64,000 bases of DNA from Terriglobia bacterium (GTDB lineage: Bacteria > Acidobacteriota > Terriglobia > Bryobacterales > UBA6623), in NCBI GenBank assembly GCA_009841225.1, contig VXMF01000009.1:62001-126000 (forward strand). The letters run 5' to 3'. Both the position numbers and the translations under genes were made by a program. Shown here one piece after another: positions 1 through 8,261 of this stretch (position 1 is its first letter; each line of letters begins with the position of its first letter). Below the pieces are notes generated by a model, which was given only the letters and a program-made list of their open reading frames with translations, was not told where the DNA came from and searched no databases.

Positions 1-107
1 TCCATTCCCTAGGATCCCCGTTGGGCTCCGAACTCGGGCTCGCTGCCTTGGCGCTTGCGTGAGTTTCGGCAATAATCGCACAGCAGCAATACCAGAGGAG
101 GGTACCC

Positions 108-1217
108 GTGCCCTTAACGCAACCAACTACTCGCAGACCAAACGGACTGGCATTCAAAGCGACCTACAACGATGGCGGTGCCCTCGGCGGCTTGATCGGC
201 TACCGGGGCGTCTGCTCGGACCGCATCATCGTCCAGAACGTGGAAGTCGACAGAAGAGCATGGTGCAGCGATCCAGACAACAAATGTCTTCAATATTGCG
301 ACCGAGGCCGGAACGGTCCGCGACCGAAGGTGCCACCCCCGGATGGACAGGTCTATGACGGTGTGTGCTACGAGAGCCAGCTACTCGCAAGGAGGCCGTT
401 CAAGTTCTGGGCAGGCACTTATCAGTCGGGCCCGCACAGGGGTGAACCGATCCCCATAGATTTTGGGAAAGTCGTGGCGGGAGACATCGTGCTGCTGACG
501 ACGTTGGCTCCGCAGCGCATGGAGCGAGACCGCATTGTCTTCGCGTGCTACAGAGTGGGAAACGTCGGCAAGGACAAATGGGGCAACTACATCGAATCGG
601 ACGGCACCATGGACTTGGTGCTGCCGGAGAGAATCGCGATGTCCTGTCGGTATTGGGATTACCAATCTCCGAACAAGGACGGTTCAGTCTTCTGGGGCAG
701 CGGCTTGTTTCGGTATCTAGACACGGACAATACGAAACGCTTTGTCGATGAATTGGTGTTTCGGCTTGGAGACACCTCGGAGAGAGACATGCTGGTACGC
801 ACGCTGGGAAATGCCATCGAGATCAAACCCCCGCAAGGTGGACGCGGGAGACCGAGTGGCACTAGCGAGGGTGACGAGCACCGGCTGCTCAAGGAATTGG
901 TCGCTGCGAAGCCGGAATTGATCGGGCTGCCCGCAGGATCAGAGCCCGAGATCGAGCACAGCTTCTTGAGTGGAGATAGGGTAGACGTGAAGTTCGACCT
1001 GCCGAACGGCGACGCAGCAGTTGTGGAGGTGGAGACGATTGTCCCTGAGCCTGGAGCACATCAGGCGATAAAGTACCGGGCGCTGTTGGAGGTTCAAAGG
1101 TCGGAGGCCCTAGGTTCAGGTCACGTTGAAGCAATCTTGGTCGCGCACGAATTCGATGGCGAAACTCGGAAGCTAGCGGAGAAATACCAGATCAGGCTCG
1201 TGAAGTTGAGAGCTTGA
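108..1217 (+). CDS. Cys-rich protein with PD-(D/E)XK nuclease-like C-terminus
   Basis: 369 aa, function unknown. The GTG start is fixed by a strong Shine-Dalgarno sequence (GAGGAGG, 6 nt upstream). Residues 1-90 are cysteine-rich (C36, C53, C60, C64, C87), with a CxxxxxxCxxxC cluster that could bind zinc. Residues 115-155 ("VVAGDIVLL", "ACYRVGNV") have the feel of an EVE/ASCH-like beta barrel, but this is only resemblance. Residues 280-330 carry a D293 ... E307-V-E309 pattern with a downstream Q/K-containing helix, like NucS-type or restriction-endonuclease-fold nucleases; the usual E-x-K is E-x-E here. It stands alone, with no methylase or helicase visible. A modification-sensing nuclease is a guess; the start and reading frame are secure. 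Confidence 0.75.
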   Translation: MPLTQPTTRRPNGLAFKATYNDGGALGGLIGYRGVCSDRIIVQNVEVDRRAWCSDPDNKCLQYCDRGRNGPRPKVPPPDGQVYDGVCYESQLLARRPFKFWAGTYQSGPHRGEPIPIDFGKVVAGDIVLLTTLAPQRMERDRIVFACYRVGNVGKDKWGNYIESDGTMDLVLPERIAMSCRYWDYQSPNKDGSVFWGSGLFRYLDTDNTKRFVDELVFRLGDTSERDMLVRTLGNAIEIKPPQGGRGRPSGTSEGDEHRLLKELVAAKPELIGLPAGSEPEIEHSFLSGDRVDVKFDLPNGDAAVVEVETIVPEPGAHQAIKYRALLEVQRSEALGSGHVEAILVAHEFDGETRKLAEKYQIRLVKLRA

Positions 1218-1272
1218 GCGCCCGTTGTCCGGCAGGGGCGGAGCTGTTCATGCAGTTCCACCGCGCCCCACC

Positions 1273-1440
1273 CTAAGGGAAGCGGCCTCGCCGCTTGCCT
1301 GGGACCTGCGCGGAGACGCTGACGCACCGGACAATCTGCATTCGGCTGATGCCCTCAACGCTGGCCAGGATCATCTCGCCACGCAGCCGAAGCTGTGTGG
1401 CAACGTGGTCGACTCCGCTACGTCCATGGATCGCGCGCGG
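1273..1440 (-). pseudogene. possible IS630-type transposase N-terminal remnant
   Basis: One minus-strand frame of the 363-bp gap between 1218 and 1580 reads like the helix-turn-helix start of IS630-family transposases ("LRGEMILASVEGISRMQI", then "KRRGRFP" and a stop at 1273-1275). There is no DDE domain, no clear terminal repeat and no good start, so if genuine it is a decayed fragment. The rest of the gap (1441-1580) holds nothing I can recognise. This is a by-eye similarity and could be chance. Confidence 0.28.
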
Positions 1441-1580
1441 CCTCCTCGTTGAGCGCGAGCGGAGCTTGTTGGGGTCCTTGTGACACCGCTGCTCCCACCC
1501 GGGTGAATGGAGCCATTACCTTCCACGCATCTATGACTCGCTGAACTAGGAGAGGACTGTAGTTTCGCTTTCCGGAGAGC

Positions 1581-2378
1581 CTACAAGCTAGCCCGTCGAA
1601 GCTTCGATTCATCCATGTCGCTTCCGAGGCCGATCATTGCAGGGATCATCTCAATATCCAGCCCTTCATTCCGCACTCGAATGTCAAAATACAACAAGGT
1701 GATCGCAACATCCACGACTGGAGCCAACAGTGAATGTATGAAGGTGGCTGTCAGAAACGTAACGCCCTCTTCTAAATCGATTATCTGGAAGCGATCTGCA
1801 AGAAGTTCGAACCCGAGAAGGACGATTAAGGGAAGAGTAAGCCCTACCCAACGCCAGAAGTTGTAGCTCATCAATTCCGTGCTGCGTCGCAAGGCGTCTC
1901 TGTAGACCCTTCGTTCGAGCACGACAACATGGACAGAAAGTGCCCATCTGACTGTATAGATCAGACCGGGGACGACCAGAGCCAAGTACAGGAAAATGAG
2001 GAAAATGATTTTGACGAGCTCCGTTCCAAGCATCCTCAGAAACAATGCAGGCCGCATCTGTCTAAGGGCGTTCAAGATCCCTATCTTCACCCCCAGAACG
2101 CCGCGGGCGGTGACCAGTATGACCGTACCTTGGAAGAGGGTGCCCCCTACGAACCTTAGTGCGGAGACGATCCAGTTAATTGAGGGGCCCGGCTTCTCCC
2201 AGTCAACCGGCTTCAACGCCAGTTCGAGACACTCTGGCAGAGCCAGACAAAGCAGGCTGAGACCGACCAAGACGCCGAATCTTTCCCGATACAGCCGAAC
2301 AGCTCTACCGAGGATCTCAACAGTCCCACAAGGCCTGAGGCTAGAACCGGCCCCTAGTTGTTCAGAAGGTAATCCCAC
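1581..2378 (-). CDS. multi-pass membrane protein, unknown function
   Basis: 265 aa from a GTG start. It has about five to six hydrophobic segments (roughly residues 35-50, 75-95, 120-145, 170-190 and 210-235). The N-terminal "ILGRAVRLYRERF" and the C-terminal "LYFDIRVRNEGLDIEM" are typical of membrane proteins annotated as glycerophosphodiester-phosphodiesterase membrane-domain-like or DUF975-like. These family names do not tell us a function. The start is uncertain because no ribosome binding site is visible; a TATACT hexamer lies at 2401-2406, about 22 nt upstream. It is not in an operon with either neighbour. Confidence 0.7.
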   Translation of the reverse strand: MGLPSEQLGAGSSLRPCGTVEILGRAVRLYRERFGVLVGLSLLCLALPECLELALKPVDWEKPGPSINWIVSALRFVGGTLFQGTVILVTARGVLGVKIGILNALRQMRPALFLRMLGTELVKIIFLIFLYLALVVPGLIYTVRWALSVHVVVLERRVYRDALRRSTELMSYNFWRWVGLTLPLIVLLGFELLADRFQIIDLEEGVTFLTATFIHSLLAPVVDVAITLLYFDIRVRNEGLDIEMIPAMIGLGSDMDESKLRRASL

Positions 2379-2615
2379 CCGAAGCCGCAGCGAAGGACCA
2401 AGTATACCTGTAGCCGGTCAATCCGCATCTCGCGCCCGCCACGCAATCGGTGAGACGCAGTTCCATGAATTCCCAGCCCGAATTCTGAAAAGCTGCCGAC
2501 GAAGTGGTGGGTGCTCCTAGGCGCCGACGGTCGAAAGGCCTCACTCATCAAGATTCGACGTTTTACTTGAAGTAACCCGAGCACCTATCTGCACTAGCCA
2601 TTGCGCTCTGCCAAA

Positions 2616-3740
2616 ATGGCTCTCGTGCTACGCCATCACAATCTATCTGGGGGGCTGCGCCCTTTCGCCGTCGGCGCCTGCATGGCGCTAATGTTGAGCG
2701 AATCCGTCGCGGCTGCGACCAAGATCGGCTTCATCGGCCTGCGTCACGGCCACGCATGGCGCCAGCTGGGCGAGATCTCGGACATCGACGAGGCAGACTT
2801 CGTGGGCGTCGCCGAACCCATCCCGGGCTTGGTTGAGGCCGCCAAGAAAATCCAGCCCGACGCCCGCTACGCACCGGACTACCGCGTCTTCGTCAAAGAG
2901 ACACGGCCAGAAATCGTGTGGGCCTTCGTCGAGAACAACCGCCACCTCGAGATCGTGGACTTCCTGGCTCCGCTGGGGATCCACGTGATCTTCGAAAAGC
3001 CCCTCGCGGGAAGCTACGCCGACGCCCTGCGCATTCGCGAACTCGCCACCCGGCACGGCATCAGCGTCATGACCAACTACCAAATGGCGTGGTGGGCCGC
3101 CAACCACCAGCTCCGCCGCATGGTGTCCGACGGTTCCATCGGCAAGGTGTGGCGGATGCACGGCGTTGTCGGCAACTCGGGTCCCGCCCCGAGAGACCTG
3201 CGGCGCAAGGTGTTCTTCGACTGGCTCACCGATCCCGATGCCAACGGGGGAGGCGCGCTTGTCGATTTCGGGATCTACAGCGCAACCTGGGCGATATGGC
3301 ACTTAGGCCTGCCCCAGCACGTCTATGCCACGGTCAGCCAGCTGCAACCCGAGCGCTTTCCAAAGGTGGAAGACAACGCTGTATTCGTGCTCGCGTACCC
3401 GGAGGCGGTGGGCATTTTCGAGGCAAGCTGGGACCTGCCGCGCGGCTTCCAGCACTTGGAGGTCTTCGGCCTCAAGGGGAGCCTGTCGCTGGCGCGCGAT
3501 TCGCTGACTATCCAGGCGGGGCGAAAGGCTGCAACACCTGTCGACAGCACGGCCTTGACACCCGTCGCAAGTCACCCGGTGCGGTATATGATCGACCGCG
3601 TGACGAGCCGCCAGCCCCTCGAGCACATCGTGGCACTCGACCTCAACGTGGACGCGGTCCAGATTCTGGAAGCCGCGAAGATATCGGCGAGGGAGCAGCG
3701 CCCCGTGCAACTGCCGCTGCCCGCACCCGCTCGAGATTAG
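2616..3740 (+). CDS. exported Gfo/Idh/MocA-family oxidoreductase
   Basis: 374 aa, a predicted NAD(P)-dependent sugar or polyol oxidoreductase. The ATG at 2616 is preferred over an in-frame TTG at 2601. An N-terminal hydrophobic stretch (residues 15-34, ending near VAAA) looks like a signal peptide, as in periplasmic Gfo/Idh/MocA proteins of Acidobacteriota and Planctomycetes. The dinucleotide-binding strand is "IGFIGLRHGHAW", so the usual GxGxxG is altered to G-L-R-H-G-H. The catalytic-lysine motif EKP is at 127-129. The C-terminal half fits the family's substrate domain ("GGGALVDFGIYS"). Its convergent neighbour is a sulfatase, which hints at glycan catabolism, but the substrate is unknown. 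Confidence 0.85.
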   Translation: MALVLRHHNLSGGLRPFAVGACMALMLSESVAAATKIGFIGLRHGHAWRQLGEISDIDEADFVGVAEPIPGLVEAAKKIQPDARYAPDYRVFVKETRPEIVWAFVENNRHLEIVDFLAPLGIHVIFEKPLAGSYADALRIRELATRHGISVMTNYQMAWWAANHQLRRMVSDGSIGKVWRMHGVVGNSGPAPRDLRRKVFFDWLTDPDANGGGALVDFGIYSATWAIWHLGLPQHVYATVSQLQPERFPKVEDNAVFVLAYPEAVGIFEASWDLPRGFQHLEVFGLKGSLSLARDSLTIQAGRKAATPVDSTALTPVASHPVRYMIDRVTSRQPLEHIVALDLNVDAVQILEAAKISAREQRPVQLPLPAPARD

Positions 3741-3749
3741 CGCCCTGCT

Positions 3750-5060
3750 TCAGGGTGCTTGGCCCATCTCCGCAGCCACGCGCGATGTGAACTCGTCAAT
3801 GCGCTGTCGCAATTGCGCGACGGTCTCGGGATGGTCGGCGGCAATGTTGTATCGCTCGGAGGGATCGCGGTCGAGGTGGAACAGCTCCTGGCCCTCGACG
3901 ATGCGCAACTTCCAGGGTCCGACTCGAACGCCCTGCACGTTGCTTCCCCGGTGATAGATAAATTCCCGGCGCGGCGACTGCGCTGTGCGCCCCGCCCACA
4001 GCGCTGCTAGGTCGTGTCCGTCGGAGTCGGCCGGCACGTCCCCTCCTCCAGCCGCCAGCAGGGTAGCGTACAGGTCCAAGGTCGCGCCCATCTCCGCGGT
4101 TACTGTGCCCGGTTGCACTACCCCGGGCCAACGGACGATGAACGGAACTCGCACGCCCCCCTCGTAGGTGGTGTGCTTGGCCCCCCTGAGCGGTCCCGGC
4201 GAGCCCGCGTGCCACGGCACGACGCCCCCCGAGAGCATGCGGTCCGGCAAGTTGAGCCAAGGGCCGTTGTCACTGGTGAAGATCACGATCGTGTCGTCGG
4301 CCTGTCCGGTCTCCTCCAGAGCCTGCATGACCTGCCCCGCCGACCAGTCGATGGCCTCGATCACATCGCCGTAGAGCCCCGCTCGCGACGTGCCGCGAAA
4401 GCGTCCGGCTGTGCGAAGCGGCAAGTGAGGCATGCTGTAAGCCAGATATGCGAAGAATGGCTGGTCGGACCTCTCGCCGATCACGGCCACCACTTCTGCC
4501 GTATAGCGCAGGGTGAGCTGGTCTTGGTCAACCGGATGCTCGATACGCTCGGCGCCACGGTACAGCCACAGAGGCTCGTCCGTTTGGACCCACGGCTTGA
4601 TCATGTCGTTGGAGTACGGCAGGCCGAGCCAGCTATCGAAGCCCTTTCCGACCGGCAGGTATTCGGCGCGGGCGTAGCCGAGGTGCCACTTGCCAGCCAT
4701 TGCGGTCCGGTAGCCGACCGCGCCCAGCGCTTGGGCCAACGTCGCGTATTCGTCGGAAATCCCGCCATCGCCCCCCACCGAAGTGCCTCTGACGTCCGTT
4801 CGGCTCGGGTAGCGCCCCAATAGCAGCTGGGTGCGAGCGGGCACGCAGGACGGTGCCGAGTAGAACGCCGTCATCCGCAGTCCTTGGAACGCGAGCCTGT
4901 CGAGGTTGGGCGTGCGAATCGTAGGGTTGCCGTAAACGCCAAGGTCTCCGTAGCCTAGGTCGTCGGCAAACAACAAGACGATGTTCGGCGCGGCCGATGC
5001 GGCCGGCCAGCACAGCAGAGAACAAGCGAAGAGGGCAGCGATCCGGGGCACTGGCGCCAT
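3750..5060 (-). CDS. exported arylsulfatase-type sulfatase
   Basis: 436 aa. Residues 1-23 form a signal peptide ending in ASA, followed at once by the sulfatase start "PNIVLLFADDLG" with the metal-binding D-D pair at 33-34. The formylglycine signature is C72-V-P-A-R76, and GKWHLG lies at 123-128. The second metal site "FTSDNGPW" is present in the middle of the protein. All the key catalytic elements are therefore intact, and an FGE or anSME maturase would be needed elsewhere in the genome. Its ATG overlaps the stop of panC by one base (TAATG), so it is probably co-transcribed with the pantothenate genes although functionally unrelated. The natural sulfate ester is unknown. Confidence 0.92.
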   Translation of the reverse strand: MAPVPRIAALFACSLLCWPAASAAPNIVLLFADDLGYGDLGVYGNPTIRTPNLDRLAFQGLRMTAFYSAPSCVPARTQLLLGRYPSRTDVRGTSVGGDGGISDEYATLAQALGAVGYRTAMAGKWHLGYARAEYLPVGKGFDSWLGLPYSNDMIKPWVQTDEPLWLYRGAERIEHPVDQDQLTLRYTAEVVAVIGERSDQPFFAYLAYSMPHLPLRTAGRFRGTSRAGLYGDVIEAIDWSAGQVMQALEETGQADDTIVIFTSDNGPWLNLPDRMLSGGVVPWHAGSPGPLRGAKHTTYEGGVRVPFIVRWPGVVQPGTVTAEMGATLDLYATLLAAGGGDVPADSDGHDLAALWAGRTAQSPRREFIYHRGSNVQGVRVGPWKLRIVEGQELFHLDRDPSERYNIAADHPETVAQLRQRIDEFTSRVAAEMGQAP

Positions 5061-5923
5061 TATCGCGCCTTCACGGGGGCCGCATGAATGTTGTCGATCA
5101 GACGCGTCGAGCCGAAGAACGCAGCGGCCGCGATGCGAACCGGGCCATGGATCGATCGCACTGGCTCGAGCGTGTCCGGATCGACGATCTCGAGATAGTC
5201 CAGCTTGAGCAGCGGCTCTTCGTCGAGAACCTGCCTAGCGAGGGTCACAACCTTCCCAGCTTCTTGCTGGCCGGATTCGACCGCATTCCGCGCGCGCCGC
5301 AGTGCGCGAAAAATCACAGGGGCTGACGCCCGCTCGGCGCGACTAAGCAGGGCGTTCCGCGAACTCAGCGCAAGACCGTCCGGCTCGCGCACCGTTTCCA
5401 CGCTCGCGATCTCCACCGGCAGGCACGCGTCTTCGGCGAGCCGCCTCACTATGGCAAGCTGCTGGAAGTCCTTCTCGCCGAAGTATGCGATATCGGGCTG
5501 CACGGAGTTGAGCAGCTTCAGCACGACCGTGGCGACGCCGCGAAAATGCCCCGGGCGGCTCGCGCCGCACAAGCCGTCGGCAAGGCCCTCGATCTCGATC
5601 CTCATCGCAGGCGGGCGCGGGTACATTTCCGCGACGGCCGGTACGAACGCCATGTCCACGCCGTGGCGCCCGCAGACACTCAAGTCCGACTCGATGTCTC
5701 TGGGATAGCTGCGCAAGTCGTCCTGGCGGTCGAACTGGAGCGGATTAACAAAGATCGTGGCAACCACTCGGTCGCACTCCCCTCGAGCCCGATCGAACAT
5801 GGCGGTATGGGCAGCGTGAAGCGCACCCATCGTAGGCACGCAACCCACGCGCAAGCCGCCACGCTTGGCGGCCGCGACGCGCTCGCGGATCTCGGCGATG
5901 CGCTCGATGAGCTCGGTTGCCAT
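5060..5923 (-). CDS. panC: pantoate--beta-alanine ligase
   Basis: 287 aa, normal length. Catalyses ATP-dependent condensation of pantoate with beta-alanine to give pantothenate, in the cytoplasm. The nucleotidylyltransferase HIGH-type motif is "PTMGALHAAH" at 30-39, with Ala where many members have Gly before the last His. Other hallmarks are "FVNPLQF", "FGEKDFQQL" and the KMSKS-loop equivalent "REPDGLALSSRN". It follows panB by 5 nt and overlaps the next gene, a sulfatase, by one base. Assignment is secure. Confidence 0.97.
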   Translation of the reverse strand: MATELIERIAEIRERVAAAKRGGLRVGCVPTMGALHAAHTAMFDRARGECDRVVATIFVNPLQFDRQDDLRSYPRDIESDLSVCGRHGVDMAFVPAVAEMYPRPPAMRIEIEGLADGLCGASRPGHFRGVATVVLKLLNSVQPDIAYFGEKDFQQLAIVRRLAEDACLPVEIASVETVREPDGLALSSRNALLSRAERASAPVIFRALRRARNAVESGQQEAGKVVTLARQVLDEEPLLKLDYLEIVDPDTLEPVRSIHGPVRIAAAAFFGSTRLIDNIHAAPVKAR

Positions 5924-5928
5924 CCGGC

Positions 5929-6768
5929 TCAGTCCGAATAGTGGCCGCTCAGGACGCTCTTCTTGGAGACGGGGAACTCGGCTTGGCGAACCTCGCGGAC
6001 ATAATCTTCGGCGGCAGCCTCGAGTTGGCGGCCCAATTCCGCGAAGCGCTTGACAAAGCGCGGCGTGAATTCGTCGTAGAGTCCGAACGCATCGTGGCTG
6101 ACAAGCACTTGCCCGTCGCAGTACGGGCCGGCCCCAATGCCGATGGTCGGGATCTCCAGCGATTGGGTCACGTCCGCTGCAACCTTGTCCGGGATCATCT
6201 CGAGCACAAGTGCGAAGGCTCCGGCCGCCTGCAAGGCGTGGGCGCTTTCGAGCAGTTTCCTCGCCTCGTCCGCGTCGCGAGCCTGCTTGCGAAAGCCGCC
6301 GACCTGATGAATCGACTGCGGTGTGAGGCCCAAGTGGCCCATGACCGGGATGCCCGCTTCCGCCAATCGCTGCACCACCTCCAACACCTGGTGACCACCC
6401 TCGACTTTGACTGCGTGTGCACCGGCCTCGCTGACTAGCCGCCCAGCGCCGCGCACGGCCTCGGCGACACCAACGTGGCAGCTGAGGAAGGGCATGTCGG
6501 CAACGACCAATGCCCTGGACACGGCGCGAGACACGGCCGCGGTGTGATGCGCGATCATGTCCAGCGTGACCGACAGCGTGTTGGACTGCCCCAGCACGAC
6601 CATGCCGAGCGAGTCGCCCACCAGTAGCACGTCGACCCCAGCGCGGTCCAAGTGCCGCGCCATGGTGAAGTCGTACGCGGTCAGCATCGCGATCCTGTCA
6701 CCGGCCCGCTTCATGCGCAGCAGGTCAGGGGCTCTCACAACTTGGCGGGTGTTGCGCACGGTCAGCAT
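5929..6768 (-). CDS. panB: 3-methyl-2-oxobutanoate hydroxymethyltransferase
   Basis: 279 aa. Transfers a hydroxymethyl group from 5,10-methylene-THF to alpha-ketoisovalerate, giving ketopantoate, the first committed step of pantothenate synthesis. Family motifs present are "LTAYDFTMARHLD", "LLVGDSLGMV" (metal-binding Asp), "VKVEGG", "MGHLGLTPQ" and "GIGAGPYCDGQVLV". The ATG at 6768 lies inside the end of the upstream reductase gene (7-bp overlap) and has GAGGA immediately before it, so translational coupling is likely. The substrate for the next enzyme would be supplied directly by this protein. Confidence 0.97.
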   Translation of the reverse strand: MLTVRNTRQVVRAPDLLRMKRAGDRIAMLTAYDFTMARHLDRAGVDVLLVGDSLGMVVLGQSNTLSVTLDMIAHHTAAVSRAVSRALVVADMPFLSCHVGVAEAVRGAGRLVSEAGAHAVKVEGGHQVLEVVQRLAEAGIPVMGHLGLTPQSIHQVGGFRKQARDADEARKLLESAHALQAAGAFALVLEMIPDKVAADVTQSLEIPTIGIGAGPYCDGQVLVSHDAFGLYDEFTPRFVKRFAELGRQLEAAAEDYVREVRQAEFPVSKKSVLSGHYSD

Positions 6769-7619
6769 TCCTCGCTAAGCGCGGATCGCACTGCGGTCGC
6801 TTGGGAGTCCGACAGGCCACGCCTCTGCGCCAAATTCAACAGGTACTCCCCGCAGGCTCGGTAGAGGCCGACAAGCGCTGTCGGCGAATTCCGCATTGAG
6901 CCTAAGTGGCGCCGCACTGTAACCGCATCTCCCCGCGCGATGGGGCCGGTTAACGCTTGGTTCGCTTCCATTGTAGATGCATTCTCGAGGCTGGCATCCA
7001 GCAACGGGCGCAAAGCGCGCAGCGCATCCATGCGCTCGACGCCCGCACCCTGCATGAGAGTCGCTGCCGCGTCAACCAGACCAACCACGCAGTTGCTGGC
7101 CAGTACCGCTGCCGCATGGTACTGCGCCAATTGATCCTCAGCGACCTTGAATGTGGTGCATCGCAGCACAACTGCCAAGCCCTCACACCAAGCCAGCGCG
7201 CGGTCGTCGCCGCAAACTCCCACCAACGAACCTGGCAGCCGCTGCGCTCCCGCGTCCGGCGTCGGGAACGTCTGGAGCGGATGGAACATGGCGCACGGAA
7301 CACCGCGCCTCCGAAGCGGCCCCAAGCTAGCCGGCCCCAGCGCTCCGCTGGTCTGGAGAGCCGCCGCGAGATCGAATCGCGCCAGTTCCGCAACGACCTC
7401 CGTGACAGCCCTGTCAGGCACGGCGACGACCACGCAATCGCTGCTGGAAGCGAGCGCTTCGAGAGTCGCGGCGCGGGCTTCGATACCGGCCACGGCGGCC
7501 GCCGCACGAGCGCGGCTGCGAGATGAGACGATCACGTCGAAGTCGGCGGCCAGCAAGCGGGCCAGCGCCTGGCCGACACTACCCGCGCCGACGATTCCTA
7601 CAGTCAAGCCTTGGGACAC
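6762..7619 (-). CDS. panG: DUF2520 Rossmann protein, PanG-type ketopantoate reductase candidate
   Basis: 285 aa from a GTG start. An N-terminal Rossmann domain shows "GIVGAGSVG" at 8-16. The C-terminal half is the helical DUF2520 domain ("QYHAAAVLASNCVVGLVDAA" region and "LTGPIARGD"). This Rossmann-like plus DUF2520 architecture is that of PanG, described in Francisella as a ketopantoate reductase unrelated in family placement to classical PanE. The gene heads the panB-panC cluster, exactly the missing reductive step, which strongly supports that role. Not every DUF2520 protein has this activity, so the symbol rests on architecture plus context. A CATAAT hexamer 8 nt before the GTG suggests a leaderless transcript. 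Confidence 0.8.
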   Translation of the reverse strand: MSQGLTVGIVGAGSVGQALARLLAADFDVIVSSRSRARAAAAVAGIEARAATLEALASSSDCVVVAVPDRAVTEVVAELARFDLAAALQTSGALGPASLGPLRRRGVPCAMFHPLQTFPTPDAGAQRLPGSLVGVCGDDRALAWCEGLAVVLRCTTFKVAEDQLAQYHAAAVLASNCVVGLVDAAATLMQGAGVERMDALRALRPLLDASLENASTMEANQALTGPIARGDAVTVRRHLGSMRNSPTALVGLYRACGEYLLNLAQRRGLSDSQATAVRSALSEEC

Positions 7620-7627
7620 ACCGGGCC

Positions 7628-7633
7628 ATTATG
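7628..7633 (-). promoter_or_regulatory. putative -10 element of the pan cluster
   Basis: CATAAT (5 of 6 matches to TATAAT) ends 8 nt before the GTG of the panG-type gene, so transcription would begin at or beside the start codon. No convincing -35 hexamer is visible. Confidence 0.45.
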
Positions 7634-7703
7634 CCGCTTGGCTGGGTCTTCGCGCTCGTTTCGCGCCACAGTGCCGAGTCAGCGCAGACGGACGCTCGGC
7701 GCG

Positions 7704-8135
7704 CTAGGCCAATTCGCGCGACGGTCGGTTGTCTCGCAAGAAGTCCACGATGGATTCCAGCGAAGCTCCAGGCTGGAACACGCGCGCCACGCCCATGCCT
7801 AGCAACGTTCCTGCGTCGCTGTCGGGAATGATGCCGCCGACAATCACGCGGATATCGGCTGCGTCGGCTTCTTCGAGCAACGCCAGCACGCGGGGCACGA
7901 TCGCCATGTGCGCGCCCGAAAGGATCGATAGGCCGATAAACTCGACATCTTCCTGCACTGCCGCGCCGACGATCTGATCCGGCGTCTGGCGCAGCCCCGT
8001 GTAGACGACCTCCATGCCCGCGTCGCGCAATGCGCGGGCGATGATCTTGGCACCGCGGTCGTGGCCGTCCAGTCCGGGCTTGGCGACAAGGACGCGAACG
8101 GGCGGCACGGACGCACTTGGAGGCATCGTGGCCAT
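7704..8135 (-). CDS. stand-alone B12-binding (methylmalonyl-CoA mutase C-terminal-type) domain
   Basis: 143 aa from ATG 8135 (an in-frame TTG at 8144 and ATG at 8126 are alternatives). It is essentially only the cobalamin-binding domain, with the lower-ligand motif D23-G-H25-D-R-G28, a "SILSG" motif and the "GGIIPDSD" loop. Such small subunits pair with a separate catalytic TIM-barrel mutase chain (methylmalonyl-CoA, isobutyryl-CoA or related acyl-CoA mutases). No such catalytic chain, and no MeaB-type chaperone, is encoded in this window. The gene lies 84 nt upstream of the panG-type gene on the same strand. Which mutase it serves cannot be told from here. Confidence 0.88.
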   Translation of the reverse strand: MATMPPSASVPPVRVLVAKPGLDGHDRGAKIIARALRDAGMEVVYTGLRQTPDQIVGAAVQEDVEFIGLSILSGAHMAIVPRVLALLEEADAADIRVIVGGIIPDSDAGTLLGMGVARVFQPGASLESIVDFLRDNRPSRELA

Positions 8136-8208
8136 CTTAGTCAATGGAACTTGTCTTGCGCCAGCTTCAAGCAGTGGCTGCCAGCATTCGTGGAAATGCC
8201 CCCAAGCC

Positions 8209-8214
8209 TATAAT
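8209..8214 (+). promoter_or_regulatory. putative -10 element for the beta-propeller operon
   Basis: A perfect TATAAT lies in the 126-bp divergent gap between the B12-binding gene and the first beta-propeller gene, 47 nt before the ATG at 8262. The -35 region is not recognisable. Confidence 0.5.
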
Positions 8215-8261
8215 GGAGGATTGGCTCTCGGCCGAGGGCCGGTGATGCATTTTGTGAACCC

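Noticed and set aside
3743-3755. CCCTG-ctt-CAGGG hairpin between the Gfo/Idh/MocA gene and the sulfatase
   Set aside because: Only a 5-bp stem with a 3-nt loop and no T-tract; overlaps the sulfatase stop, too weak to call a terminator.
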